Counted from the first letter of the stretch, positions 44,623 to 53,329 are shown. The stretch is 64,000 bases of DNA from Hyphomonadaceae bacterium (GCA_019753105.1 JAIELJ010000013.1:78954-142953); one strand, 5' to 3'. The notes: a model not told the origin generated them from the sequence alone. Translations and numbers: made by a program.

Positions 44623-47151
44623 TCAAGCCGCCGCCAGCAGCTCTTTCACCCGCCCGACCAGCTGCTCCATCGTCACTGGCTTGCTCATATAGTGCACCGG
44701 ATAGTTCTCCAGCATGTGGCTGAAGCTTTCCGGCGCGTAGCCCGAAAGGAAGAGCACTTTGGCGTTGCCGATGACTTTTGGATCGGCTTCTTGCAGCATT
44801 TCCGGGCCGGTCATGATCGGCATTGAGACGTCGGAGATGATGATGTCGTAGGCGCCGGGATTGCGCGCGAGCACTTCAAGCGCTTCCTCGCCGTTCTCGG
44901 CTTCTTCGACCTCGTAACCGCACTCTTTCAGATTGCGCGCGATCGAGCGGCGTACAGCGGTTTGATCTTCGACGAAGAGGATCTTGCCGCGTCCCGCCAC
45001 GTCCTTCGGTGGCGGCGCGATGAGCGCGCGTTCTTTGGCGGCGATTTCTTCCAGCTCTTCCGATGTCGGATCATAGACCGGCAAGAAGATGCGGAACGTC
45101 GTACCTACGCCCAGCTTCGAGGTGAAGAAGATGTAGCCGCCCGATTGCTTGATGATGCCGTAGCTGGTCGCGAGGCCAAGGCCCGTGCCTTTGCCGGCTT
45201 CCTTGGTCGAGTGATACGGACGGAAGATTTTCGCCGCGTGCTCCGGCTTGATGCCCGAGCCCGTATCTTCCACTTCGATCATGACGTACTGGCCGTCTTC
45301 GATTGGGTTGTGGCCAAGCCCACGCGCCGCTTCGGCGCTGATCACCGACGTGCGCACCGTGAGCTTGCCGTCCTTCGGGATCGGCGAATCTTTCGGCGTC
45401 ATCGCATCGCGCGCATTTGTGGCGAGATTGATCAGCACACGCTCGAGCTGGGTTTTATCCACCTTCACATACGGCAGATCGCGGCCGTGGCGGATTTCGT
45501 ACGGGATCGAAGCGCCCATAATCCGGCGCATGAGTTCCTGACGCGAGCCGATGAAATCGCCCACATCAAACACTTCGCGCGCAAACGTCTGCTGACGCGC
45601 ATAGGCGCGCAACATTTCGGAGAGTTCCTTGGCGCTCGCGGCGTTATCGGAGATTTCCTGCAGCGTCGGATAATCCGCGTCGCCGACCGGGTGACGGCGC
45701 AGCAGATACGAACAATTCTGCATGACGACCGTCAGCAGGTTGTTGAAGTCGTGCGCAACGCCGGCGGCAAGTTCGCCGATCTCGCGCATCTTTTCCGATT
45801 GGGCCAAGCGCGTTTCGAGTTCGCGCTGCTGGCTGACGTTGGAGATATACGCAATGCCGCGCCCTTCGGCGGAGCGCGCAAGGTGGACGTGCACCGCCGT
45901 CGGCGGCTTCGTCGCCAGCGTGATCTCGACCGGATCGTTCAGCGCCTGGCGCAAACGATGCGCCAGCGCACTCGGGCCTTCGGACGCTTCGAACAAATCG
46001 GCGAACGCCGCACTCGGCGTCGCGCGGCCTTGCGTCATTTCCATCAATGCCGCGTTTGAATCGAGCAACGCCGCCGAACCGGGATCGATGCCGTCGAGCA
46101 TAGCCACGCCGAACGGCGCGTTCGCGAAAATGCCCTCATCACCATGGCCGCCGCTGCTCGCCGCTTGCGCGACCGGCGCTTCCGGCGCTTCGGCATCGGC
46201 GAAGAACACGAACGTGCGCGACGCGCCGTCCACCTCTTCAGCTGGCCAGAACGACAGCGCCGATGCTTGCGTTTCATGGCCATCAATGCCGCGCAATGTC
46301 ACCTTCGCGCGCGACGCGCCAAAGCCGCGCCGATCGCGACGGAGCAAACGCGACGGATCTTCCTTCACGATGTCCTTGACGCGCAGCAGCGAAGGATCGT
46401 CGCCGAGCCCCAGCACCGAGCGCAGCGAGCGATTCATGTAAACGACCGTGCCGTCCGCGCGCGCTGCGAAGAAGCCGACCGGTGAGTCATCCAGAAACAA
46501 TTGGCGGCCATCGCTCTCGACATCGCCGTGCTCAGCGACGCCCAGTTCACGCAAGCGCCACAACACATGCCCGCCGGGCATCGGACCAACCGAAGCCTCG
46601 AAGCGCGTGTGCTTTCCATTGATTGCCGCCGTCGCCGGCAGTTCTTCGCGGCGCACTTGGCCGAGCTGTGCTGCTTTCGACAAACGAAACATCGGCGCAG
46701 ACAGCATTGGATCCGCGCCAAACAAACGGCTCATCATCGGCGGACGATCACTATCGCCCAGCGCGCCCGTGAGTTCGGCCAATTCGCGATAGACCGCATT
46801 CGCCGTCAGCGGCGAGAGATTGCCGTCCGTCACCAGCGCCGCTTCATCGAGCGCATCAATCAGCGCAAACTCATTGCGTCCACTCAGCAGAGAGGCCGCA
46901 GCGATCACGCCGCGTTCCGGAAACGCGCCATACTTGCGGCCTTGGCCGCGCGACAGCCAGAAAAACAAAACCATGCCCGCAGCCGCGAGCAGAACGAGCA
47001 ACACCGCGCCAGCTTGGCCGACGCTCGGCCCCGCCGTGATCGCAACGCCTGCTGCGCCGACGCCCACGGCGACGGAAATCCAAAAGAGGATTTGCAGCGG
47101 ATCGAGCCGCCCGCCGGTTCGCGGTGGTTGGTGTTCTATATGATCTGTCAT
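44623..47151 (-). CDS. cckA: Hybrid histidine kinase CckA
   Basis: An 842-residue hybrid kinase from ATG 47151. Two membrane helices near residues 20-65, PAS-like regions around residues 215-325 and 340-440, HisKA with phospho-acceptor His467 in AGVAHDFNNLLTVV, an ATPase domain with ATNARDAMT, EVEDTGSGI and GTGLGLATSYGI, and a C-terminal receiver with Asp774 in IIISDVSMPIMTG. This order and its place beside flhB match Caulobacter cckA, where CckA phosphorylates ChpT, then CtrA, controlling the cell cycle and flagellar genes. The protein is longer than Caulobacter CckA (691), mainly in the N-terminal PAS part. Confidence 0.93.
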   Translation of the reverse strand: MTDHIEHQPPRTGGRLDPLQILFWISVAVGVGAAGVAITAGPSVGQAGAVLLVLLAAAGMVLFFWLSRGQGRKYGAFPERGVIAAASLLSGRNEFALIDALDEAALVTDGNLSPLTANAVYRELAELTGALGDSDRPPMMSRLFGADPMLSAPMFRLSKAAQLGQVRREELPATAAINGKHTRFEASVGPMPGGHVLWRLRELGVAEHGDVESDGRQLFLDDSPVGFFAARADGTVVYMNRSLRSVLGLGDDPSLLRVKDIVKEDPSRLLRRDRRGFGASRAKVTLRGIDGHETQASALSFWPAEEVDGASRTFVFFADAEAPEAPVAQAASSGGHGDEGIFANAPFGVAMLDGIDPGSAALLDSNAALMEMTQGRATPSAAFADLFEASEGPSALAHRLRQALNDPVEITLATKPPTAVHVHLARSAEGRGIAYISNVSQQRELETRLAQSEKMREIGELAAGVAHDFNNLLTVVMQNCSYLLRRHPVGDADYPTLQEISDNAASAKELSEMLRAYARQQTFAREVFDVGDFIGSRQELMRRIMGASIPYEIRHGRDLPYVKVDKTQLERVLINLATNARDAMTPKDSPIPKDGKLTVRTSVISAEAARGLGHNPIEDGQYVMIEVEDTGSGIKPEHAAKIFRPYHSTKEAGKGTGLGLATSYGIIKQSGGYIFFTSKLGVGTTFRIFLPVYDPTSEELEEIAAKERALIAPPPKDVAGRGKILFVEDQTAVRRSIARNLKECGYEVEEAENGEEALEVLARNPGAYDIIISDVSMPIMTGPEMLQEADPKVIGNAKVLFLSGYAPESFSHMLENYPVHYMSKPVTMEQLVGRVKELLAAA

Positions 47152-47246
47152 TGGCGCGCCTGTTAAGGGCGCACTTGACCCCGATTCGGGGCGCCGATCA
47201 CGCGGCGACACTGTCCGAAAACCATCCGCCATTGGGCGTCTCCAAC

Positions 47247-48332
47247 CTATAAAGCCGACCGGCGCCGGCCCCGCCGCCGCGCCAACCGCATGACGAAGCC
47301 GATGATTTTCGCCACCGCCTCGTAATGTTCCTTCGGAATCGGCTGATCGATCTCAGCCGTCGCAAAAAGTGCCCGCGCCAGAGGCGGGTCTTCCACGATC
47401 GGAATATCGTGCTCTTGCGCGATCTCGCGAATTCGTGCCGCCACCGCATCGACACCCATCGCCAAGCAAATCGGCGCCGGCGTCTCGCCCGCTTCGTATT
47501 TCAGCGCCACGGCGTAGTGAGTCGGGTTCGTAATGATTACGCTCGCTTGCGGAACGTTCGCCATCATGCGCTGACGTGAACGCTGCATGCGGATCTGGCG
47601 CAGCTTGGCTTTGACCATCGGGTCGCCGTCCTGCTGGCGCATCTCTTCTTTGATCTCGTGACGGCTCATGCGCATGCGCTGCATGAAGCTCTGCCGCGTG
47701 AAGACGTAGTCCACCGCCGCCAGCAAAGCCGCAGCACAAGCCGCCGACATCAGCATGGCCACGACTTTATCTTTCAAGAACGGCAACAACGCGCCGACGT
47801 CTAGGAGCGAGATGTTCTCCAGCTCCGCGTCATGCGGCCAAAGCGCGGCGCCCACCACCGCGCCGACCACAACAAACTTCGCAAGCGACTTTGCAAATTG
47901 TGCAAACGCCTGCTTGCCGAAGACGCGCTTGAAGCCTTCGATTGGATTGAGCTTCTCAAGTTTCGGCGTCAGCTTTTCGCCGGTGAAAGTCGGCTTGTCT
48001 TGAACGTAGCGCGCCGCAACGCCGGCGATCGCCAAGGCGAGCATGGCGAGCCCGAAGATCGCGAACACCTTCATGATCACGCTGATCATGATCGCGGTCA
48101 GCGAACCTGGCTCAGCCGATAGCTGATCGGGCATGGCGAGGAAGGTGACGAAGCTCCGCGCCATCTCGGTGAAGATCGGGCCCGACATCCACGCCACGAT
48201 CGCCGTTGCCGCCATCAATGAGAAAGCAGCGCCGACCTCCGGCGTGTAGATGATGTCGCCCTTCTCGCGCGCCTGATCCAGCTTTCGCTGTGTCGGCTCT
48301 TCTGTTTTGTCTTCGTCATCTGATCCAGCCAT
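47247..48332 (-). CDS. flhB: Flagellar biosynthesis protein FlhB
   Basis: A 361-residue export-gate protein of the flagellar type III apparatus, which switches substrate specificity on autocleavage. Start MAGSDDEDKTEEPTQRKLDQAREKGD is canonical. Four membrane helices lie between residues about 35 and 210. The autocleavage site NPTH is at residues 269-272 (IITNPTHYAVAL). Last gene of fliQ-fliR-flhB, and cckA follows 96 bases on, the order known from Caulobacter. Confidence 0.96.
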   Translation of the reverse strand: MAGSDDEDKTEEPTQRKLDQAREKGDIIYTPEVGAAFSLMAATAIVAWMSGPIFTEMARSFVTFLAMPDQLSAEPGSLTAIMISVIMKVFAIFGLAMLALAIAGVAARYVQDKPTFTGEKLTPKLEKLNPIEGFKRVFGKQAFAQFAKSLAKFVVVGAVVGAALWPHDAELENISLLDVGALLPFLKDKVVAMLMSAACAAALLAAVDYVFTRQSFMQRMRMSRHEIKEEMRQQDGDPMVKAKLRQIRMQRSRQRMMANVPQASVIITNPTHYAVALKYEAGETPAPICLAMGVDAVAARIREIAQEHDIPIVEDPPLARALFATAEIDQPIPKEHYEAVAKIIGFVMRLARRRGRRRSAL

Positions 48333-48335
48333 GGC

Positions 48336-49091
48336 TTATCCCAACCACGTCGCATAGCGCTCGAGACTGTCGAGCCAGATCAGCATGCCGGTCGATAAGC
48401 CCAGCGCGATGACGACCAAGCCGCCGAGGATCTGCAGCGGCAAGGCGACGAAAAAGACCTGAATTTGCGGGATCAAACGCGAAAGGATGCCGAGCCCGAC
48501 GCGGAAGATCAGCCCCGCTGCAATCACCGGCATCGCGATTTGAAAGCCAACACGGAACGAGGTCGACACCGCTTCAAGCGCGAGTTCAGCCGCATCACCA
48601 ACCGGCGCCGCAGCGCCAACATTGATCACTTCGTACGAGCCAACAACGCCCTGCAGAAACATGTGATGCAGGCCAGTTGCGAAGATCAGTGTGACGCCGA
48701 GGATGCTCAAAAACACCGCGAGCAACTGGCCCGATTGCGAGGCTGTCGGGTCCGCCGTTTGTGCAAACGAAAGACCGAGTTCGAGGCCCATGATCTGGCC
48801 CGCCGTCGCCGTCGCTGAAACCAAAATCCGCGCAGCGCCTCCGAGCAAAACGCCGACCAGAACTTCCGTCGTGATCTGCAAACCCATGCCCAGCGCTGTC
48901 GTCGCCGGCTCCGGCATGATGGCAGCAGTCGCCGGCCCAATGCAGATCGCCAAGGCCAAAGCAAACGCCAAACGAATGCGCGCCGGGACCGCTGTTTCGC
49001 CGAAACCTGGCAGCAGCATGATCATCGAGCCCATGCGCGCGAAGAGCAGCGTGGTCGGCCAAAGTTCGACGCCCCAGAGTGAAAGGTCCAT
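48336..49091 (-). CDS. fliR: Flagellar biosynthesis protein FliR
   Basis: A 251-residue integral membrane component of the flagellar export gate, with about six helices. Recognisable stretches: FARMGSMIMLLPGFGETAVPARIRLAFALALA (two parts), GLELGLSFAQTADP and the C-terminal ILSRLIPQIQVFFVALPLQILGG. Three bases separate it from flhB, ten from fliQ. Confidence 0.95.
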   Translation of the reverse strand: MDLSLWGVELWPTTLLFARMGSMIMLLPGFGETAVPARIRLAFALALAICIGPATAAIMPEPATTALGMGLQITTEVLVGVLLGGAARILVSATATAGQIMGLELGLSFAQTADPTASQSGQLLAVFLSILGVTLIFATGLHHMFLQGVVGSYEVINVGAAAPVGDAAELALEAVSTSFRVGFQIAMPVIAAGLIFRVGLGILSRLIPQIQVFFVALPLQILGGLVVIALGLSTGMLIWLDSLERYATWLG

Positions 49092-49101
49092 CGCCCGCGC
49101 C

Positions 49102-49365
49102 CTAGAAAGCCGCGATGCGGGCGAAGATGTCGTTCATGAACGTGCCCAGCAGGCCGCCCATGATCGGCAGGAAGAGCAGGATGGCGAAGAAGATCGACAG
49201 GATCTTCGGCACGAACACCAGGGTCTGCTCCTGGATCTGAGTCAGCGTCTGCAACAGCGAGACGACCAGACCCACGATCAGCCCCACAATCATCGGCCCT
49301 GCCGCCACGAGCACGGTCACCCAGATGGCGTCGCGCCCGAGATCGAGGACTTCCGCACCGTTCAT
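49102..49365 (-). CDS. fliQ: Flagellar biosynthesis protein FliQ
   Basis: An 87-residue two-helix export-gate subunit from ATG 49365, which follows a GGTGGAG ribosome-binding site; a GTG start at 49377 would add four residues. Typical sequence: DAIWVTVLVAAGPMIVGLIVG, then the TQIQEQTLVFVPKI loop and a second helix. First gene of fliQ-fliR-flhB, with a CtrA-like site about 55 bases upstream. Confidence 0.95.
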   Translation of the reverse strand: MNGAEVLDLGRDAIWVTVLVAAGPMIVGLIVGLVVSLLQTLTQIQEQTLVFVPKILSIFFAILLFLPIMGGLLGTFMNDIFARIAAF

Positions 49366-49421
49366 CGCCTGCTCCACCCGGCAAATTCTGCCGACTAGAG
49401 CCCCAAGGACGCCTGATGTGG

Positions 49422-49436
49422 TTAATGCCGGGTTAG
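49422..49436. promoter_or_regulatory. Near-consensus CtrA box upstream of fliQ
   Basis: TTAATGCCGGGTTAG, i.e. TTAA-N7-TTAG, one mismatch from the TTAA-N7-TTAA CtrA consensus. It lies 57 bases upstream of the fliQ ATG, a suitable promoter distance. In Caulobacter fliQR-flhB is CtrA-controlled. The regulation is inferred. Confidence 0.5.
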
Positions 49437-49495
49437 GGCCTCAGCGCTCGCCGGTTTAAGTCTCCGCAAGGCGGCGATCGCGACACCCAGAACAC

Positions 49496-49588
49496 GAATC
49501 CGTGCTGCTGAGGTCACAGTCGGATTCAGTTTTACGCTGTGGCCCCCAAGAAGCATCCAAAGCACCGAATCTAACTCATCTTGGATTC
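49496..49588. promoter_or_regulatory. Cluster of four GANTC (CcrM-type) sites
   Basis: GAATC at 49496, GATTC at 49523, GAATC at 49567 and GATTC at 49584, four sites in 93 bases of a GC-rich genome. They lie between the fliQ promoter and the small gene at 49663. An imperfect hairpin GAATCCG...CGGATTC spans the first two. CcrM methylation or GcrA control is inferred. Confidence 0.45.
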
Positions 49589-49662
49589 AGTCGTGCATGG
49601 AACGATGGCTCATCCACGAACGTAGAACACGCCAGAGGAAACGACCAAAGCGGGGAAATCAG

Positions 49663-49761
49663 ATGTTCAGCTCCATTGCCGCCTTCTTCCGCGGCCTCTT
49701 CGGCCGCAAGGAAGATAACTTCAAATCGCTGCTCATCGCCGATCTCGGCATCGAGCGCTAA
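49663..49761 (+). CDS. Possible 32-residue small protein
   Basis: A short frame encoding MFSSIAAFFRGLFGRKED, then a C-terminal half ending LLIADLGIER before a TAA. A purine-rich GGGGAAAT stretch precedes the ATG. The N-terminus could form an amphipathic helix (IAAFFRGLFGRK). It lies alone on the plus strand between leftward flagellar genes and ends seven bases before the fliP stop. Too short for a firm call; codon choice looks coding. Confidence 0.45.
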   Translation: MFSSIAAFFRGLFGRKEDNFKSLLIADLGIER

Positions 49762-49767
49762 GCGCCC

Positions 49768-50583
49768 CTACCCACCCGGGGGCGCGCCTGAGGCGGCGAA
49801 GCTCTCGACCAGGCTGCCCGCGACCAAGCGCCAGCCATCGACCAGCACGAAGAAGATGAGCTTAAACGGCAAGCTCACGGTCACTGGCGGCATCATCATC
49901 ATACCCATCGCCATCAACAGTGACGCGACCACGAGGTCGATGATCACGAATGGGATGAAGAGCATAAAGCCGATCTCGAAAGCCCTCCTCAGCTCCGAAA
50001 TCATGAATGCCGGCGCCATGACGCGCAGCGGCACATCTTCCACATTCGCCGGCGGCGTTTCCAAGCGCGCCATATCGATGAAGAGCGCCATGTCGTCTTC
50101 GCGCGTCTGCGCCGCCATGAAGCGCTTCAGCGGCTCGACAATGCGCGGAAACGCTTCATCGAGCGGCATTTCCTCTTCCATCACCGGACCAATCCCGGCT
50201 TCGTAAGCCTGCTGCCAAACCGGCTGCATCACGAACGCCGTCAAGAACAGCGACAGCGACACGATCACCACGTTCGGCGGCGCCTGCTGCAAACCGATCG
50301 CGGTTCTGAGCAGCGAAAGCACGACGACGATGCGCACAAAGCTCGTCGTCATGATGATGATCGACGGCGCCAGCGAAAGCACCGTGATCAAAGCCGCCAG
50401 CTGCAGCACCCGCGCCGTCAGACCATCGCCGGTACCGAGGTCCACCGAGAGCGTTGGCGCCGCGGCGTATGCCACGCCTACGCCGATCATTATCGACATC
50501 GCCAGCGACATGGCGAAAACAGCCGCCCAATGGCGCGGCGAACGCAGCAGACTTTGCTTCTTGGGTTCGGGCGGAGCGCTCAC
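49768..50583 (-). CDS. fliP: Flagellar biosynthesis protein FliP
   Basis: A 271-residue core export-gate protein. A cytoplasmic, basic N-terminus leads into a signal-like helix (residues about 18-40), then the family sequence LAPSIIIMTTSFVRIVVVLSLLRTAIG (two parts), PPNVVIVSLSLFLTAFVM and FEIGFMLFIPFVIIDLVVAS with the second conserved block. Starts at a GTG (50583) overlapping the fliO stop (GTGA), showing coupling. Only fliO precedes it. Confidence 0.95.
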   Translation of the reverse strand: MSAPPEPKKQSLLRSPRHWAAVFAMSLAMSIMIGVGVAYAAAPTLSVDLGTGDGLTARVLQLAALITVLSLAPSIIIMTTSFVRIVVVLSLLRTAIGLQQAPPNVVIVSLSLFLTAFVMQPVWQQAYEAGIGPVMEEEMPLDEAFPRIVEPLKRFMAAQTREDDMALFIDMARLETPPANVEDVPLRVMAPAFMISELRRAFEIGFMLFIPFVIIDLVVASLLMAMGMMMMPPVTVSLPFKLIFFVLVDGWRLVAGSLVESFAASGAPPGG

Positions 50584-50867
50584 GTTGCGCTCTCCGGCGC
50601 CTTCACGTCTTCCTTTGCAGCTTGTTCGCCCACCACGATATCACCACCAGGCCCTAGGAGGATAAGATGCTCACGGTCATCGCAGCGCACGATCACCATG
50701 CGCCGGCGCGGATCGAGCATCAGGCTCTCCGTCACCTTCAGGCGCTTGGGCGTTTGGGGTCCGACCTGGAGCATCCCTAAGCGCCGCGCGCCGTAGGCGA
50801 CGGCCAGGATCAGCCCCAATGTTGCGATCAGCGCGAACAACGATCGCGCCCAGTCCAATACGTCCAC
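50580..50867 (-). CDS. fliO: FliO-like flagellar biosynthetic protein
   Basis: A 95-residue protein with one N-terminal membrane helix (LFALIATLGLILAVAYGARRLG) and a small cytoplasmic domain: LKVTESLMLDPRRRMVIVRCDDREHLILLGPGG. This is the FliO pattern (DPRRR-x-VVL-x-V-x...LLGP). FliO assists FliP ring assembly. Position directly upstream of fliP supports it. Confidence 0.85.
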   Translation of the reverse strand: MDVLDWARSLFALIATLGLILAVAYGARRLGMLQVGPQTPKRLKVTESLMLDPRRRMVIVRCDDREHLILLGPGGDIVVGEQAAKEDVKAPESAT

Positions 50868-50922
50868 GACACCCTCTCCATTCTGGAGCTTGGGCTCTTG
50901 GCTCGGCTGGTTTGGTAAATGA

Positions 50923-50960
50923 GAGATTAATTTCCGGGCTCGAAATTAATCTCGGCTTAA
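50923..50960. promoter_or_regulatory. Perfect CtrA box overlapping a 12-base palindrome
   Basis: TTAATCTCGGCTTAA (50946-50960) is an exact TTAA-N7-TTAA. It overlaps the right arm of a perfect inverted repeat GAGATTAATTTC (50923-50934) / GAAATTAATCTC (50942-50953) with a 7-base spacer. The site lies between fliO-fliP (leftward) and flgB-flgC-fliE (rightward), so it could control both. CtrA regulation is inferred from the consensus. Confidence 0.7.
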
Positions 50961-51009
50961 CCATGCACTGTTCGACTAGGCAAAGTTTGCAGCCCTCTGA
51001 GTCGGACCT

Positions 51010-51417
51010 TTGGATCTCGCCAGCACCCCCTTCTTCGGAATGCTCCGCCAGCGGCTCGACAATCTGAGCGAGCGCCAGCGCCTCATCTCCGAGAACATCG
51101 CCAACGCTTCGACGCCCGGCTATCGCGCCCGCGACATCGATACGTCCGGCTTTGAGCGCATGCTCGCCACCTCCGGCGGCGGCGGTTTGCAGATGGCGCG
51201 GACCAGCGCGATGCACATGCCAGCCGGGGGCGGCTCAGCCAGCGCGCAAGTCGTCACGCGAGACGATAGCGAGACGACGATCGATGGAAACTCGGTCGTG
51301 CTCGAAGAGCAGATGGCGCGTGCCGCTGAAACGCGAATGGCGTTTGAGACGGGCATTGCGCTTTACCAGAAGGGCCTTGAACTCGTGCGCCTCGCTGCGC
51401 GCGCGCCGGGGAGATAA
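51010..51417 (+). CDS. flgB: Flagellar basal-body rod protein FlgB
   Basis: A 135-residue proximal rod protein. The N-terminus DLASTPFFGMLRQRLDNL, then LISENIANASTPGYRARD, is the flagellar rod signature (ANAxTPGYxAxD). The C-terminal VVLEEQMARAAETRMAFETGIALYQKGLEL is the family end. The predicted start is a TTG at 51010; no good ATG fits, the first internal Met being too late. Operon flgB-flgC-fliE behind the CtrA box. Confidence 0.92.
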   Translation: MDLASTPFFGMLRQRLDNLSERQRLISENIANASTPGYRARDIDTSGFERMLATSGGGGLQMARTSAMHMPAGGGSASAQVVTRDDSETTIDGNSVVLEEQMARAAETRMAFETGIALYQKGLELVRLAARAPGR

Positions 51418-51420
51418 ACC

Positions 51421-51831
51421 ATGACTGACATCAACGCCGCCATTGCTGCTGCTGCTTCGGGCATGCGCGCGCAAACGGTTCGCATGCGGATCGCTGCGGA
51501 GAACGTCGCCAATGCGAGTTCGACCGGAACCAATCCGAACGAAGAACCCTTCCGCCGCCGCATTCCGCTCTTGGAGACGACGACGCTTGCTTCAGGCGGC
51601 GAAGGCGTTCGCGTTCGTGGGGCGGCGTTCGACATGACGGAGTTTCGTTCGGAGTATAATCCGAGCCATCCGGCGGCTGGCGAAGATGGATATGTTCGCC
51701 TTCCGAATGTCGACACGCTCGTCGAGATGATGGATTTGCGCGAAGCGACGCGTGCTTACGAAGCCAATTTGAACATGATCGAAGCTGCGCGATCGATGAC
51801 GACGCGCGCGCTTGATCTGCTGCGGAGATAG
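51421..51831 (+). CDS. flgC: Flagellar basal-body rod protein FlgC
   Basis: A 136-residue rod protein three bases after flgB. N-terminal coil IAAAASGMRAQTVRMRIAAENVANASSTGT, the EYNPSHPAAGEDGYVRLPNVD block specific to FlgC, and a C-terminal coil ATRAYEANLNMIEAARSM. Assembles in the basal-body rod outside the inner membrane after export. Confidence 0.95.
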   Translation: MTDINAAIAAAASGMRAQTVRMRIAAENVANASSTGTNPNEEPFRRRIPLLETTTLASGGEGVRVRGAAFDMTEFRSEYNPSHPAAGEDGYVRLPNVDTLVEMMDLREATRAYEANLNMIEAARSMTTRALDLLRR

Positions 51832-51835
51832 ATAA

Positions 51836-52138
51836 ATGGCGATCGATCCAGTCTCGGCCGCACGGGCCTATCAGCAGGCCGCTCGCGCTTCCGGCAGCGG
51901 CGGCATTGAAGCCGGCGACAATATCGATTTCGGCAATCTCGTCACGCAAGCGATCCGCGATGCGGGGCAAACGGCGCAAGTTGCGGAGCAACAAGCTGTG
52001 CAAGTTGCGGCCGGACGTGGCGATATTGTTGATGTTGTCACCGCGATCGCTGCGGCGGAAACGCAATTGCAGACCGTGATGGCCGTGCGCGACCAAGTAA
52101 TTTCGGCGTACCAAGAAATTCTGCGCATGCCGATTTAA
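51836..52138 (+). CDS. fliE: Flagellar hook-basal body complex protein FliE
   Basis: A 100-residue FliE, joining the MS ring to the rod. Typical C-terminus: [40 protein letters not shown]. Four bases after flgC. A heptad-type inverted repeat follows at once and probably ends the operon. Confidence 0.93.
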   Translation: MAIDPVSAARAYQQAARASGSGGIEAGDNIDFGNLVTQAIRDAGQTAQVAEQQAVQVAAGRGDIVDVVTAIAAAETQLQTVMAVRDQVISAYQEILRMPI

Positions 52139-52140
52139 CT

Positions 52141-52206
52141 TCGGTTTTCGGGGTTCGGTTATCGGGGATCGGATCAGCGTCCCGAAACCCGAACCCCGAC
52201 AACCGA
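52141..52206. repeat. Heptad-built inverted repeat after fliE (locus B)
   Basis: The left arm TTCGGGGTTCGGTTATCGGGG region (52141-52167, shown in part) pairs with a right arm of CCGAAAC, CCGAACC, CCGACAA, CCGAG units (52181-52206). The arms match over roughly 22 of 27 positions. It begins two bases after the fliE stop, so it may act as terminator. Confidence 0.7.
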
Positions 52207-52271
52207 GCAATGGAACTTCCGTTCGGAACTCGCGTTCTCCGCGCATCAGGTTCCTAAACGGAGAGTTTCTC

Positions 52272-52721
52272 ATGCTTGGCTGGGCGATCGGATTTTTTGT
52301 GGCGGCGTTGGTCGCTGCGGTGTTCGGCTTTGGCGGCATTGCGTCAGCTTTTTCCGGCATCGCCATCATCCTGTTTTGGGTGTTTCTAGCTCTTGTTGTT
52401 CTTTCGCTTATCTTCAACACGTTCGGCGGCACGCATGCGGCGACGCACAGCGGAAGTGGTCGTACGGTCGGAACGGTTGCGCTGATCGCTGGTGTGGCGT
52501 TGCTGGTTTACGCCTGGGTCGACAATGACATGTCGGCTGAACGCGTCGGCGCGCAGATTGATGAGACCGCCGTTGAGCTCGCCGAAGGCGCTTCTGACGC
52601 GATCGGCGAAGCCGGCAACCGCGCTGAAGATCTTGTGCAAGATACCTCGGAAGAAGTGCGCCGCGATGCCTCTGATGGCCTCGATGACGCGGCCGACAAC
52701 GTCGACCCGGAAAACAACTAA
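52272..52721 (+). CDS. DUF1328 family membrane protein with helical tail
   Basis: A 149-residue inner-membrane protein. The N-terminal 55 residues ([43 protein letters not shown]) are the two-helix DUF1328/YtjA pattern. A third helix ([15 protein letters not shown]) and an acidic, amphipathic tail ([24 protein letters not shown]) extend it beyond the usual ~55-residue YtjA. Small proteins of this kind respond to stress in other bacteria; function here unknown. Ends in a strong terminator. Confidence 0.8.
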   Translation: MLGWAIGFFVAALVAAVFGFGGIASAFSGIAIILFWVFLALVVLSLIFNTFGGTHAATHSGSGRTVGTVALIAGVALLVYAWVDNDMSAERVGAQIDETAVELAEGASDAIGEAGNRAEDLVQDTSEEVRRDASDGLDDAADNVDPENN

Positions 52722-52744
52722 CCTCCCCCCTTCACGCTGAACTC

Positions 52745-52775
52745 GGCCCGGGCCTCGCCCGGGCCTTTTTCTTTT
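52745..52775 (+). terminator. Rho-independent terminator of the DUF1328 gene
   Basis: Stem GGCCCGGGC (52745-52753) / GCCCGGGCC (52757-52765) with loop CTC, followed by TTTTTCTTTT. It begins 23 bases after the stop. A canonical intrinsic terminator on the plus strand. Confidence 0.92.
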
Positions 52776-52846
52776 GCGCATGCGCGGGCGCCGGCGTTTC
52801 TCTCTTCGAGAAACACCGTGGAGGGTTTTCAGGACGTGGGAATGCG

Positions 52847-53329
52847 TCAGCTGGAATCGGCCAGTGCTACAGGCGGCGCGGCGCACGAGACGCAACGCTC
52901 AGCGCAGGCGACAGGATCGATGATGCGCAGGCGCGTCAGGCCGCAGCGCAGACGGCGCATCGCGCGCGCGATGTGTTTGTCCAGATCGCGCATGACGCAA
53001 AGGATCGCATACATGCGGCTGCCGAAATCGCGCCCGCGCATGAGTTTGCGCAAACGCGAACCGATCAGCTGGCGATAGGCGCGGCCTTTGAGACTGATGC
53101 GGCCGTTACGATGCTTGCCGGAGCCGCGCGGCGTGATGCGCGCGGCGGCGTGGATAAAAACAAGCTTGCCGGTGAACCGCGCCACGGGATCGAGATCGCG
53201 CCGCGAAACCGCGCCACCGCTCGCCAACCAAACCGCGCAAATGCGCACGTACCAAGCAAAGAACGCACGCGCCCAACGCATGATGCGCTGGAGGCGGTGT
53301 GGTTCGATTGGAGGCTGGGCAGTTCGCAT
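52847..53329 (-). CDS. Conserved-looking basic protein of unknown function
   Basis: A 160-residue Arg-rich protein. LVFIHAAARITPRGSGKHRNG, then RISLKGRAYRQLIGSRLRKLMRGRDFGSRMYAILCVMRDLDKHIARAM (in parts), reads like a real, conserved helical domain instead of a shadow frame. Two Cys near the C-terminus. Start is uncertain (MRTAQPP at 53329, or MRWARAFF further in). Family not recognised. It lies convergent to the DUF1328 terminator and upstream of the low-GC cassette. Confidence 0.55.
   Translation of the reverse strand: MRTAQPPIEPHRLQRIMRWARAFFAWYVRICAVWLASGGAVSRRDLDPVARFTGKLVFIHAAARITPRGSGKHRNGRISLKGRAYRQLIGSRLRKLMRGRDFGSRMYAILCVMRDLDKHIARAMRRLRCGLTRLRIIDPVACAERCVSCAAPPVALADSS

Noticed and set aside
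44962..46059. Antisense frame of 365 codons across cckA
   Set aside because: Shadow; high Arg/Asp content from complement of kinase codons.
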